Assembly: GCA_013698435.1 (NCBI GenBank)
Contig: JACCVA010000324.1
Location: 1 to 11,654, forward strand
Direction: 5' to 3'
Origin: Nocardioidaceae bacterium
GTDB taxonomy: Bacteria; Actinomycetota; Actinomycetes; Propionibacteriales; Nocardioidaceae
Length of the DNA stretch: 11,654 nt
Position numbers and translations under genes: made by a program. Every line of letters begins with the position of its first letter. Within the stretch, counting starts at the first letter, position 1. The notes below the pieces were generated by a model. That model ran no database searches, was not told the origin of the DNA, and was given only the letters and a program-made list of their open reading frames with translations. Positions 1-6,347 of this stretch are shown here, one piece after another.

Positions 1-145
1 CGCCCACCAACTCCACCTCGACCAGCTGATCTATCGCCGAAATGCCGTCGATGTCGACCAACGTGGGGAAAGTCGTCGTCGGCCCGGCCTCGTACCTACG
101 CTGAGTCTGATCGTCTCGCGAGCTGCCCATTGCATGATTATCCAT
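1..145 (-). CDS. Partial CYTH-like domain protein (N-terminus only)
   Basis: An open frame begins at an ATG (143-145) and runs off the left edge, giving 48 residues. AAGG lies just upstream and could be part of a ribosome site, though the spacing is short. A second in-frame ATG is at 130. Most codons after residue 15 end in G or C, as expected for a real gene in this genome. The segment RRYEAGP (16-22), then PTLVDIDGISAID (27-39), then VEVELVG (42-48), fits the opening of CYTH (triphosphate tunnel) domains: a charged strand, then 'P-x-L-...-G-(V/I)-x-x-(V/I)', then the strand before the YFDT motif, which would lie off the window. In actinobacteria these domains are often fused to a CHAD domain that binds polyphosphate. 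The usual ExExK signature would here read QTQRR (13-17). The family call is from memory of the pattern and could be wrong. The position just after the pst operon supports a phosphate role only by context. Confidence 0.5.
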   Translation of the reverse strand, partial: MDNHAMGSSRDDQTQRRYEAGPTTTFPTLVDIDGISAIDQLVEVELVG

Positions 146-228
146 GGGCCTTGCTCAAGAGGACGCCGTGTCTTACGGCTTGGGGGCGGCCGCGTCCTGC
201 CGGGCCCCCGCGCCGCTGAGCAGGCCGC

Positions 229-396
229 CTTCGCGCCTCGCTTTGCCCACCCGATCGCTCCAGCACCCCAGTCGATGACCAGACGGTTACGCAACGACTC
301 CAACACCGGCGAGGGGTGAAGGTCGTAGGCCCGAATCTCGGCAGTGCGTTCTGTCAGCACCTCGCCACGGTTCTCATACGCGGTGTAGACCCCAGC
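229..396 (-). pseudogene. Decayed coding remnant downstream of pstB
   Basis: Immediately after the pstB stop, the same frame continues with protein-like sequence for about 56 residues. It includes YTAYENRGEVLTERTAEIRA, a PSPVLESLRN stretch and RLVIDWGAGAIGWAKRG. It then degrades into Arg/Pro-rich sequence typical of a non-coding frame. A GTG at 358-360 could start it, but no clear ribosome site precedes it. If read on, it would overlap the start of the next gene in another frame. The 'RLVIDWG...W' pattern reminds me of the region ahead of the catalytic domain in some predicted GIY-YIG nuclease family proteins, but I cannot assign it firmly. The nuclease motifs themselves are absent. I read it as a gene fragment left between pstB and the CYTH-like gene. 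The remaining bases to 146 show no feature; a GGGGGC/GCCCCC pair at 182-187/204-209 has a 16-base spacer and no T run, so I do not call it a terminator. Confidence 0.3.
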
Positions 397-1311
397 TCAG
401 CCGAATCGCCCAGAGATGTAGTTCTCGGTTCGTTCGTCCGACGGTGCGCTGAATATTTTCGTCGTCAGGTCGAACTCGACCAAAAGCCCTGTGCGGTCGC
501 CCGTGCCCTCGTCGGCCAGCGCCGTAAAGAAGGCAGTACGGTCGGCGACCCGCGCAGCCTGCTGCATGTTGTGGGTGACGATGATGATGGAATAGTCCTG
601 TCGCAACTCCACCATCAGATCCTCGATTCTGGACGTGGCGATCGGGTCGAGCGCGGAGCAGGGCTCGTCCATCAGGATCACTTCAGGGCGCACCGCGATC
701 GTACGAGCGATACACAGCCGTTGCTGCTGACCACCTGAGAGCCCGAAAGCGGACTGCTTGAGCTTGTCCTTTACCTCGTCCCACAACGCCGCCCTAGTGA
801 GCGCTTCTTCCACGACGTCGTCCATGCTCTCGACCTTCATGCCCGTCACGCGGGGCCCGTATGCGACGTTGTCGTAAATCGACTTGGGGAACGGGTTTGG
901 CTTCTGGAACACCATGCCGATGCGTCGGCGTACCTCGATCGGGTCGACGTCCTTGGCATATATCGACTGACCATGGAACGTGACCTCACCTTCAACCCTG
1001 GCGCTGTCGATGAGGTCGTTCATCCGGTTCAGCGAACGGAGCAGCGTGGACTTGCCGCAACCCGAAGGACCGATCAGCGCGGTGATCTCGTTGTAGCCGA
1101 ATCCGAGCGAGACACTCGTCACCGCCCGGAAGGCGCCGTAGTACACATCGACGTCGTTGCACTCCATGATCTTCATCGGGTCCAGCGGGAGGTGCCGTCG
1201 GGCCTCGCGCACCACCTCTACCAAGGGTGTGGCGTCAAGCTGCCCGGACTCCGGCGAGTCGGGCGCAGCAGCCTCGTCTGGCTTGGCTGTGGAGTAGGTG
1301 TGGGAGGTCAT
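397..1311 (-). CDS. pstB: Phosphate ABC transporter ATP-binding protein PstB
   Basis: This is the cytoplasmic ATPase that powers phosphate import through PstC-PstA. In the 304-residue product, Walker A (GPSGCGKST) is at about 81-89, the Q-loop (VFQKPNPFP) at 135-143, the ABC signature LSGGQQQR at 191-198, Walker B (VILMDEP) at 211-217 and the H-loop His at 247. The C-terminus SAPSDERTENYISGRFG is the usual PstB ending. The product is longer than the usual ~255-260 residues because about 50 acidic, Pro-rich residues precede the canonical start near MECNDVDVYYG. I chose the ATG at 1311, two bases after the pstA stop. A GTG at 1317 overlapping that stop, or the internal ATG near 1176, are alternatives. 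The extension has GC-rich third positions, so it looks coding. No strong ribosome site is seen (AGAAG only), which suggests translational coupling to pstA. Confidence 0.95.
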   Translation of the reverse strand: MTSHTYSTAKPDEAAAPDSPESGQLDATPLVEVVREARRHLPLDPMKIMECNDVDVYYGAFRAVTSVSLGFGYNEITALIGPSGCGKSTLLRSLNRMNDLIDSARVEGEVTFHGQSIYAKDVDPIEVRRRIGMVFQKPNPFPKSIYDNVAYGPRVTGMKVESMDDVVEEALTRAALWDEVKDKLKQSAFGLSGGQQQRLCIARTIAVRPEVILMDEPCSALDPIATSRIEDLMVELRQDYSIIIVTHNMQQAARVADRTAFFTALADEGTGDRTGLLVEFDLTTKIFSAPSDERTENYISGRFG

Positions 1312-1313
1312 GG

Positions 1314-2210
1314 TCACCAACGCTTCTGGTAGCGGTTGCGGATAATGATTGCGAGGGTGTTCATGATGAGCAGGAGCACCAGCATCAGCATGATGGCGGC
1401 GGAAGCGACCTGTTGGAATGCAAGCTGAGACTGCTGCGCCCAGTTGAAGATCTGGATCGGCAGCACGGTGTAGCCCGAGAACAGTCCGTTCGGGTCGTAG
1501 TTCACGAACACGAGACCGCCCAGGAGGAGCAGCGGTGCCGCCTCACCCAGGGCACGTGACAGCGCCAGGATGGAGCCGGTGGCGATGCCCGGTACCGCAG
1601 AGGGGAGCGTCTGGCGCCATACCGTCTGGAGTGGGGTCGCGCCCAGTGCGAGAGACCCCTGACGGATCTCCTGCGGCACGGCCCGGATGGCCTCGCGCGT
1701 CGTCAAGATGATGACGGGGAGGATGAGTAGGGCCAGCGCGATGGCGCCACAGAGGACGATGCGCCGAGGCAGGCCGATCGACAAGGCGACACCAGCGGTC
1801 AGCATGCCGTAGACGATGGCGGGAACCGCCGCCAGATTGGTCAGATTCACCTCGATGATCCTGTTGTACCAACGTCGCGAGTCCGCGAACTCCTCCAGAT
1901 AGATGCCAGCGGCGACACCCAGGGGGATGGCCATCGCCGCCGTGAGGACGATGACCAGGGCCGAGCCGAGAATAGCTGCACGTGCGCCCGCTGTCTCCGG
2001 GATGACTTCGGAGGTGTAGCGCGTGAATAGGTTGCCGTCGAGGCGTGTGCGCCCGTCGAGGAACGTATCGATCAGCAGCACTGCCAGACACAGAACCGCG
2101 AACAGGACCGCGAACCACAGGAGACCCACGAACACAATGGACTTCGCGTTCTTGTCACCCTCTCGCTTGGCTTTGAGTGGAACGGTCGCCAGCGATCCGA
2201 GACTTGCCAT
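1314..2210 (-). CDS. pstA: Phosphate ABC transporter permease PstA
   Basis: One of the two inner-membrane subunits that form the phosphate channel. The 298-residue product has a short basic cytoplasmic N-terminus and about six hydrophobic segments (roughly 25-47, 76-105, 125-147, 151-170, 205-235 and 269-292). The EAA loop that contacts PstB is visible at about 173-203 (EAIRAVPQEIRQGSLALGA, then TVWRQTLPSA). It is followed by GIATGSILALSRALGEAAPLL, typical of the PstA/PstC permeases. Length is normal for PstA. The ATG at 2210 shares its A with the TGA stop of pstC (TGATG), and the gene ends two bases before pstB, so the three genes are almost certainly one transcript with coupled translation. 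Confidence 0.96.
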   Translation of the reverse strand: MASLGSLATVPLKAKREGDKNAKSIVFVGLLWFAVLFAVLCLAVLLIDTFLDGRTRLDGNLFTRYTSEVIPETAGARAAILGSALVIVLTAAMAIPLGVAAGIYLEEFADSRRWYNRIIEVNLTNLAAVPAIVYGMLTAGVALSIGLPRRIVLCGAIALALLILPVIILTTREAIRAVPQEIRQGSLALGATPLQTVWRQTLPSAVPGIATGSILALSRALGEAAPLLLLGGLVFVNYDPNGLFSGYTVLPIQIFNWAQQSQLAFQQVASAAIMLMLVLLLIMNTLAIIIRNRYQKRW

Positions 2211-3193
2211 CAGTAGACCTCCCGGATACGTCTCACAACCATGCCTGCAATAACGTTCATGAGCAGGGTGACGACGAACAGCAGGAGGCCTACGGCGAAT
2301 AAGGTGTTGTAGCCCAGGGTTCCCGGGGAGCTCTCACCGGTCGCAGTCTGCGCGATGAAGCCGGTCATCGTCTGCCCAGATTCTGTCGGGCTGGATACGA
2401 TCCGAGCCTGCGGCCCCGCCGCAAGGGCGACGATCATGGTCTCGCCGACAGCCCTGGAAGCGCCGAGAACCACGGATGCTGTGATTCCAGAGATTGCCGC
2501 CGGGAAGACGACTCGGGTCGTGGTTCGCATCCGGTTCGCCCCGAGTGCGAGCGATGCCTGCCTGAGGGACTGAGGAACCGCGCTGAGGGCGTCCTCGGAG
2601 ATCGAGGCAATGGTGGGAATGATCATCACGCCCAGAACCAGTCCCGCCGCAAGCACGCTGAACGTCCCTACCCCGATGTGCAGCAGGTCGTTGAGGATCA
2701 CTGGCGCGACGAAGAATAGTGCGAAGTAGCCATAGACCACCGAGGGGATTCCGGCCAGGATCTCAAGGATGGGCTTGAGGATGCTACGCACACGATGTGG
2801 CGCGTACTCCGCCAGGTAGACAGCTGCCCCCAGCCCGAACGGCACCGCGATCAGCATGCCGATAGCAGTCGTCCAGAGTGTGCCCGTCACCAAGGGGAGG
2901 ACACCGAAGTCGGCGTCAGCGAACGTCGGCGCCCAGCGCTGACCCGACAAGAAGTCTCCGATCGAGATCTCCCGGAAGAAGTCGAGGGCGGGCACCAGCA
3001 GCGCCAAGAAGATGCCGACGGTGATGAGGACAGACAGACCGGCAGAACCAATCAGGCCCCCCATCGCCACCCGCTCGCCGTACCGACCGCGTCTCTGCTT
3101 CAGGAACTGGGACGGGTCGCTGTCGTACGAGGCCGGGTCAACGCCCCGAGGGGCCGTCTTGGACGACCCCTCGGTTGTGCTCGGAGCACTCAC
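2210..3193 (-). CDS. pstC: Phosphate ABC transporter permease PstC
   Basis: The partner permease of PstA, 327 residues. A hydrophilic N-terminal tail of about 43 residues precedes six predicted membrane segments (about 45-70, 98-128, 142-165, 176-197, 232-260 and 294-320). A long extracytoplasmic stretch with RWAPTFADADFGVLPL lies between the first two; that motif is characteristic of PstC. The EAA loop is at about 200-229 (EDALSAVPQSLRQASLALGA, then RVVFPAAISGI). The start is a GTG at 3193, supported by AGAGGA six bases upstream (3200-3205). It lies 61 bases after pstS; that gap contains no convincing terminator, so co-transcription with pstS is likely. Confidence 0.96.
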   Translation of the reverse strand: MSAPSTTEGSSKTAPRGVDPASYDSDPSQFLKQRRGRYGERVAMGGLIGSAGLSVLITVGIFLALLVPALDFFREISIGDFLSGQRWAPTFADADFGVLPLVTGTLWTTAIGMLIAVPFGLGAAVYLAEYAPHRVRSILKPILEILAGIPSVVYGYFALFFVAPVILNDLLHIGVGTFSVLAAGLVLGVMIIPTIASISEDALSAVPQSLRQASLALGANRMRTTTRVVFPAAISGITASVVLGASRAVGETMIVALAAGPQARIVSSPTESGQTMTGFIAQTATGESSPGTLGYNTLFAVGLLLFVVTLLMNVIAGMVVRRIREVY

Positions 3194-3199
3194 AGCGAT

Positions 3200-3205
3200 T
3201 CCTCT
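3200..3205 (-). promoter_or_regulatory. Ribosome binding site of pstC
   Basis: On the minus strand AGAGGA stands six bases before the GTG at 3193. It supports that non-ATG start and shows that pstC, unlike pstA and pstB, has its own clear ribosome site. Confidence 0.6.
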
Positions 3206-3254
3206 AAGTCCGTTTATTACTTCTCGGTGACCCTCTTCTCAGCGGCCCCCACGG

Positions 3255-4214
3255 CTACTTGAGCTCAGCAGTTGCTCCCTCGAGCGCGCTCCGCTGCTCG
3301 TCGTTGAGCGCGATGAACTTCGCGACCTCTGCGATGTTCTGGTCCTGCTCGACGTAGTAGTCGACGAACGCGGCCACCTGCGGCTTGTCGGCGTACGACT
3401 TCTTCGATACGTAGATGAAGAGCGGGCGTGACAGCGGAGTGTAGGTGCCGTCGGCCGCGGTCTCGGGGCTCGGCTCGACGCAACCCTTACCGCTGTCGAT
3501 TTGGACAGCCTTCAGCGCGTCCGAGTTCTCCTCGAAGTAGGTGTAGCCGAAGTAGCCGAGCGCGTTCGCAGAGCCCTCGACGCCTTGGACGAGGACATTG
3601 TCGTCCTCGCTCGCGTTGTAGTCGGAGCGGCTTGCGCCTTCTTCGCCGTTGATCACGTCGGTGAAGTAGTCGAACGTGCCGGAGTCTGTCCCCGGGCCGA
3701 AGAGCTCGATGGTCTCATCGGGGAAATCAGGGTTGACCTGGCTCCACTTGGTGATCGTACCCTCGGCCCCGGGCTCCCACAGGGTCTTCAGCTCGTCGGT
3801 GGTCAGGCATTCGATGAAGTCGTTATCCGATGAGACGACCACAGTGAGCGCATCGGTGGCGACCTGGAGCTCGACGTACTCGACCCCGCCCTTCTTGCAC
3901 GCCGCGATCTCCTCGTCCTCGATGGGACGTGAGGCGTCTGAGACGTCGGTCTCACCCACGCAGAACTTTTCGAAGCCACCACCGGTTCCCGAGGTGCCGA
4001 CCGATACCTTGACCCCGCTCTGCTCCTCGCCGAAGAGCTCGCCAGCGGCCGACGTCAGCGGTCCGACGGTCGAAGATCCATCGACGACCACCTCACCAGA
4101 AACTGAGTCTCCTCCACCGCTTGAGGAGTTGTCTTGACCACCGCAGGCGGCCAGCACGACCAGCAGCACGGCCGCCCCCAGGGCGGCGAAGCGGTTCGGA
4201 ATCCTTGCGTTCAC
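3255..4214 (-). CDS. pstS: Phosphate-binding lipoprotein PstS
   Basis: The extracellular phosphate-binding subunit that delivers phosphate to PstCA. From a GTG start at 4214 the product is 319 residues. It opens with a lipoprotein signal peptide: basic NARIPNR, a hydrophobic core, and lipobox LAAC with the lipidated Cys at 24, followed by a Gly/Ser linker. Phosphate-binding motifs are DGSSTVGPLT (45-54), GTSGTGGGF (73-81), DASRPI (93-98) and GPGTDSGTFDYF (173-184). Besides the lipidated residue there are four cysteines (85, 106, 136, 245), enough for two disulfides. The frame is open upstream to 4433, but that extension (73 residues) lacks a signal sequence and covers the PHO-box region, so the GTG ahead of the signal peptide is preferred. 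GAGAGG lies ten bases upstream of it. It is the first gene of the pst operon. Confidence 0.96.
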   Translation of the reverse strand: MNARIPNRFAALGAAVLLVVLAACGGQDNSSSGGGDSVSGEVVVDGSSTVGPLTSAAGELFGEEQSGVKVSVGTSGTGGGFEKFCVGETDVSDASRPIEDEEIAACKKGGVEYVELQVATDALTVVVSSDNDFIECLTTDELKTLWEPGAEGTITKWSQVNPDFPDETIELFGPGTDSGTFDYFTDVINGEEGASRSDYNASEDDNVLVQGVEGSANALGYFGYTYFEENSDALKAVQIDSGKGCVEPSPETAADGTYTPLSRPLFIYVSKKSYADKPQVAAFVDYYVEQDQNIAEVAKFIALNDEQRSALEGATAELK

Positions 4215-4252
4215 AGTATCGTTGCCTCTCGTGGTTGGAACATGCCTATGTG

Positions 4253-4266
4253 CGGCACCTGTGCCG
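4253..4266. repeat. 14-bp perfect palindrome in the pstS leader
   Basis: CGGCAC-CT-GTGCCG is a perfect inverted repeat with a two-base centre. It lies about 40 bases upstream of the pstS start and about 20 bases downstream of the PHO-box array. The centre is too small for a normal RNA loop, so a protein-binding operator is a likelier role than a hairpin; chance occurrence is possible. Confidence 0.35.
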
Positions 4267-4286
4267 ACGTCATGGACGCTAACCAC

Positions 4287-4330
4287 GGTCTGTGAATCAA
4301 CGAACGGACTTTGACGAACAAGAGGTGAAC
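4287..4330 (-). promoter_or_regulatory. PHO-box-like array (PhoP binding site) upstream of pstS
   Basis: Read on the minus strand, four consecutive 11-base units are visible: GTTCACCTCTT (4330-4320), GTTCGTCAAAG (4319-4309), TCCGTTCGTTG (4308-4298) and ATTCACAGACC (4297-4287). Units 1, 2 and 4 keep the GTTCACC-type core in register; unit 3 is degenerate. Phased 11-bp direct repeats with a GTTCACC core are the known binding sites of the phosphate-starvation regulator PhoP in Streptomyces and relatives. The array ends about 73 bases before the pstS start codon. A possible -10 (TAGCGT-like) follows near 4277-4282, but that is weak. Regulation by PhoR-PhoP under low phosphate is inferred from this match and the downstream operon. 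Confidence 0.7.
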
Positions 4331-4449
4331 AAGACCTGGCCAGGTGCATCGGGCGCCCTCGCGGCTGCTGCATCGCCTGGGCAGAGATTCTGGCGTCACT
4401 ACCTAGAGTTGCCGTGATCACCGGCAGACGCACGGGAGAGTTAATCGAC

Positions 4450-4806
4450 TACCGGGGCGGCGACCAACACAACGGCGTGCCGATCTTCGTCCCCACGCAT
4501 CAAGCACCTACCGGCACGACCGTAGGCGACGTCCGCTAGGTGACCGACGGCATCGAATCGCGCGTCGAGCAGGCCAAGGCGGCCGCTGGCGACCGCGACG
4601 TCATGCTCCACGGTGCCTACACGGCACAGGAATGCCTGCGGGCACGTGTGCTGGACGTGCTGGAGATTCAGCTGGTCCCGGTCCTGTTCGGCCAGGGACG
4701 ACGACTGTTCGACGGTCTCGGGCCCGACCACATCGAGCTGGAGCCGGTCCGGGCGCTCGAATCACCTAGCGCTCTGCATCTTCGTTATGAGGTGCAGTAC
4801 ACATGA
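4450..4806 (+). pseudogene. Truncated DHFR-like (RibD C-terminal domain) gene with nonsense codon
   Basis: This stretch encodes the C-terminal two thirds of the same family as the next gene. It begins around YRGGDQHNGVPIF, which matches GRWQGDHHDGVPIF in the neighbour, and continues through KAAAGDRDVMLHGA, then LVPVLFGQGRRLFDGLGPDH and LHLRYEVQYT. The N-terminal third, including the SLDGFIAG motif, is absent. A TAG at 4537-4539 interrupts the frame just before VTDGIES; the aligned residue in the neighbour is Phe and, as I recall the family, usually Tyr, so a Tyr codon probably mutated to TAG. The part after TAG stays open to 4806 and could start at the GTG at 4540, but would lack half of the cofactor fold. 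Its TGA overlaps the ATG of the next gene (ATGA), so the two copies were or are translationally linked. Confidence 0.8.
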
Positions 4807-5501
4807 GTTCACCAATCCGTCTCTACATGTCGATGTCCCTCGACGGCTTCATCGCCGGACCGGACGACCGCGAGGGTCAGGGGCTTGGCCGCGACGGCGG
4901 GCGGCTGTTCAACTGGCTCGACGATCGGACGTCCGATGGTCCGAACGGCCAAGTGTTCCGCGAGCTCATGGCGACAGGCGCGGTGATCTCCGGCCGGCGT
5001 ACTTTTGAGCTGGCCGGTCGCTGGCAAGGTGACCACCACGACGGCGTGCCGATCTTCATCCTCACCCATCGCATCGACGACGGGGACGTTCCGGCGGGAA
5101 GCGCCCAGTTCGTCACCGACGTCGAAGACTGCGCAGAGCAAGCCCGGGCCGCGGCGGGCGATCGTGCCGTGATGGTGCACGGAGCCGGCGCGGCGCAGGC
5201 GTTGCTGCAGGCAGGGCTACTCGACGAGATGGAGATCCATCTCGTGCAGGTCCTGCTGGGCCAAGGGCGACGTCTGTTCGACTCACTCGGCCCCGACCAC
5301 ATCGAACTCGAACTGGTTCGACGACTCGAGGCACGGGACGTGACGCATCTGCGATACCGAGTACGTCACCATAGGGCGCATCCGCCCGGCCATCCCAACA
5401 GCGACGCGAACGCGTCTGGGCCGTCAACTGATCGTCCTGGACATCCCGCGGTTGCGCCTGCTCTCCGGCTACCGAGCGTTCCACGCGGCCGATTTCTGTG
5501 A
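4803..5501 (+). CDS. Dihydrofolate reductase family protein (RibD C-terminal domain)
   Basis: Predicted NADPH-dependent reductase of the YyaP/YwjB-like RibD C-terminal domain family, cytoplasmic; the substrate is unknown and true dihydrofolate reductase activity should not be assumed. The 232-residue frame shows the N-terminal strand IRLYMSMSLDGFIAGPDD (5-22), the cofactor-binding SGRRTFE (63-69), GVPIFILTHR (81-90), and VHGAGAAQALLQAGLLDE (125-142) leading to the LLGQGRRLFD motif (151-160). The family core ends at about residue 190 (LRYRVRHH). The last ~42 residues are Pro/Ser/Arg-rich and unlike the family, probably read-through after loss of the original stop. The ATG at 4803 overlaps the TGA of the decayed paralogue upstream. 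The two copies are an ancient tandem duplication, since they differ at many positions. Confidence 0.85.
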   Translation: MSSPIRLYMSMSLDGFIAGPDDREGQGLGRDGGRLFNWLDDRTSDGPNGQVFRELMATGAVISGRRTFELAGRWQGDHHDGVPIFILTHRIDDGDVPAGSAQFVTDVEDCAEQARAAAGDRAVMVHGAGAAQALLQAGLLDEMEIHLVQVLLGQGRRLFDSLGPDHIELELVRRLEARDVTHLRYRVRHHRAHPPGHPNSDANASGPSTDRPGHPAVAPALRLPSVPRGRFL

Positions 5502-5512
5502 CACTCCTATCA

Positions 5513-5596
5513 CCCGAGGGGCCGCGCCATACCTTGACCTCGACCCAGTGCAGAGGTTCCACCCATCCGTCCCCTGAGGTGCCGCGGCATACTTCG
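5513..5596 (+). repeat. Two imperfect ~24-bp direct repeats before the dienelactone hydrolase gene
   Basis: Copy 1 (5513-5536) and copy 2 (5572-5596) share the pattern CCC(T)GAGG-x-GCCGCG-x-CATAC, about 20 of 24 aligned positions with one single-base gap, spaced about 60 bases apart. The second copy ends four bases before the hydrolase start. They could be paired regulator sites or the trace of a small duplication. The interval 5502-5599 otherwise holds no gene I can support. Confidence 0.4.
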
Positions 5597-5599
5597 GGG

Positions 5600-6316
5600 A
5601 TGAGCGAACGAGTGAGTGTCCCGACCGACGACGGCGAGATGCCGGGGTACCTGTGGCTTCCCGAAGGCGGCACCGGCCCGGGATTGCTGCTTCTCCAGGA
5701 GATCTTCGGGGTGAGCGGCTACATCCAGCGACGCGGAGCTGACCTGGCATCTGCCGGGTACGTTGTCCTGGCTCCCGAGCTCTACTGGCGCCTGGACGCC
5801 AAGGCAATCGACGAGTCAGCGCCCTCGGCGATCGACGACGCGATGAGTCTGGCCGGCCAGCTGGACTGGGAGACCGCCATCACCGACGCCGTGGCCGCCC
5901 TCGGCCATCTGCGCAGCCGCGAAGAAGTGCGCGGTGGCACCGGGCTTGTCGGCTTCTGTTTCGGCGGCGGATTGGCGTTCAATGTGGCGGCTGTCGACTC
6001 GGCCGACGTGCTGGTGAGCTACTACGGGTCGTCCCTCCCTGACCTGCTGGACCTTGCACCCATGGTCAATGCACCGAGCCTGCACCACTTCGGCCTCGCC
6101 GACGCGTACATCGACCCGGAGACGGTCGAACGCATCCGGGTAGCGGTGACCACCGCCGCTCTGCCTGCTGAGTTCGAGGTCTACGAGGGCGCCAATCACG
6201 CCTTCGACAACGACGACTTCGGGTTCCACCACCCGGAGGCGTCCGCACTCGCCTGGCGGCGCACACTCGACTTCCTCGGCCGGACGCTACCCACTGAGCA
6301 CCCAGCCACCCACTAG
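5600..6316 (+). CDS. Dienelactone hydrolase family protein
   Basis: Cytoplasmic alpha/beta hydrolase of the dienelactone hydrolase (carboxymethylenebutenolidase) family, 238 residues, the normal length. Visible features are QEIFGVSGYI (33-42), which carries the conserved Glu (34) near the active site, the nucleophile elbow GFCFGG with Cys 120, the acid Asp 168 in HFGLADAYI, and His 200 in YEGANHAF. The complete Cys-Asp-His set suggests an active enzyme that cleaves a lactone or ester. The substrate cannot be told, because no aromatic ring-cleavage genes lie nearby. I chose the ATG at 5600, where the conserved sequence begins; the longer frame from 5498 adds unconserved residues. GGGG abuts the ATG and CATACT sits 7-12 bases upstream, so a leaderless transcript is possible. 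It converges on the truncated carboxylase gene. Confidence 0.88.
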   Translation: MSERVSVPTDDGEMPGYLWLPEGGTGPGLLLLQEIFGVSGYIQRRGADLASAGYVVLAPELYWRLDAKAIDESAPSAIDDAMSLAGQLDWETAITDAVAALGHLRSREEVRGGTGLVGFCFGGGLAFNVAAVDSADVLVSYYGSSLPDLLDLAPMVNAPSLHHFGLADAYIDPETVERIRVAVTTAALPAEFEVYEGANHAFDNDDFGFHHPEASALAWRRTLDFLGRTLPTEHPATH

Positions 6317-6347
6317 CTCGAACATCATGATGCGTCTTTGGTGATGT

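Noticed and set aside
182..209. GGGGGC...GCCCCC inverted repeat as terminator of the pst operon
   Set aside because: The six-base stem has a 16-base spacer and no T run on the minus strand; chance is likely in GC-rich DNA.
1543..2118. Long minus-strand open frame of 191 codons inside pstA
   Set aside because: It is a shadow frame of pstA in another register: rich in Arg/His/Pro and without motifs, while the pstA frame has clear permease features.
4441..4731. Minus-strand frame opposite the truncated DHFR-like gene
   Set aside because: The plus-strand reading aligns closely with the intact neighbour, so the minus frame is a shadow.
5370..5575. Plus-strand frame with GRQLIVLDIPRLRLLSGYRA between the DHFR-like core and the hydrolase
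   Set aside because: It looks mildly protein-like, but it has no start, no family I recognise, and overlaps the read-through tail of the other gene; high GC alone can produce this.
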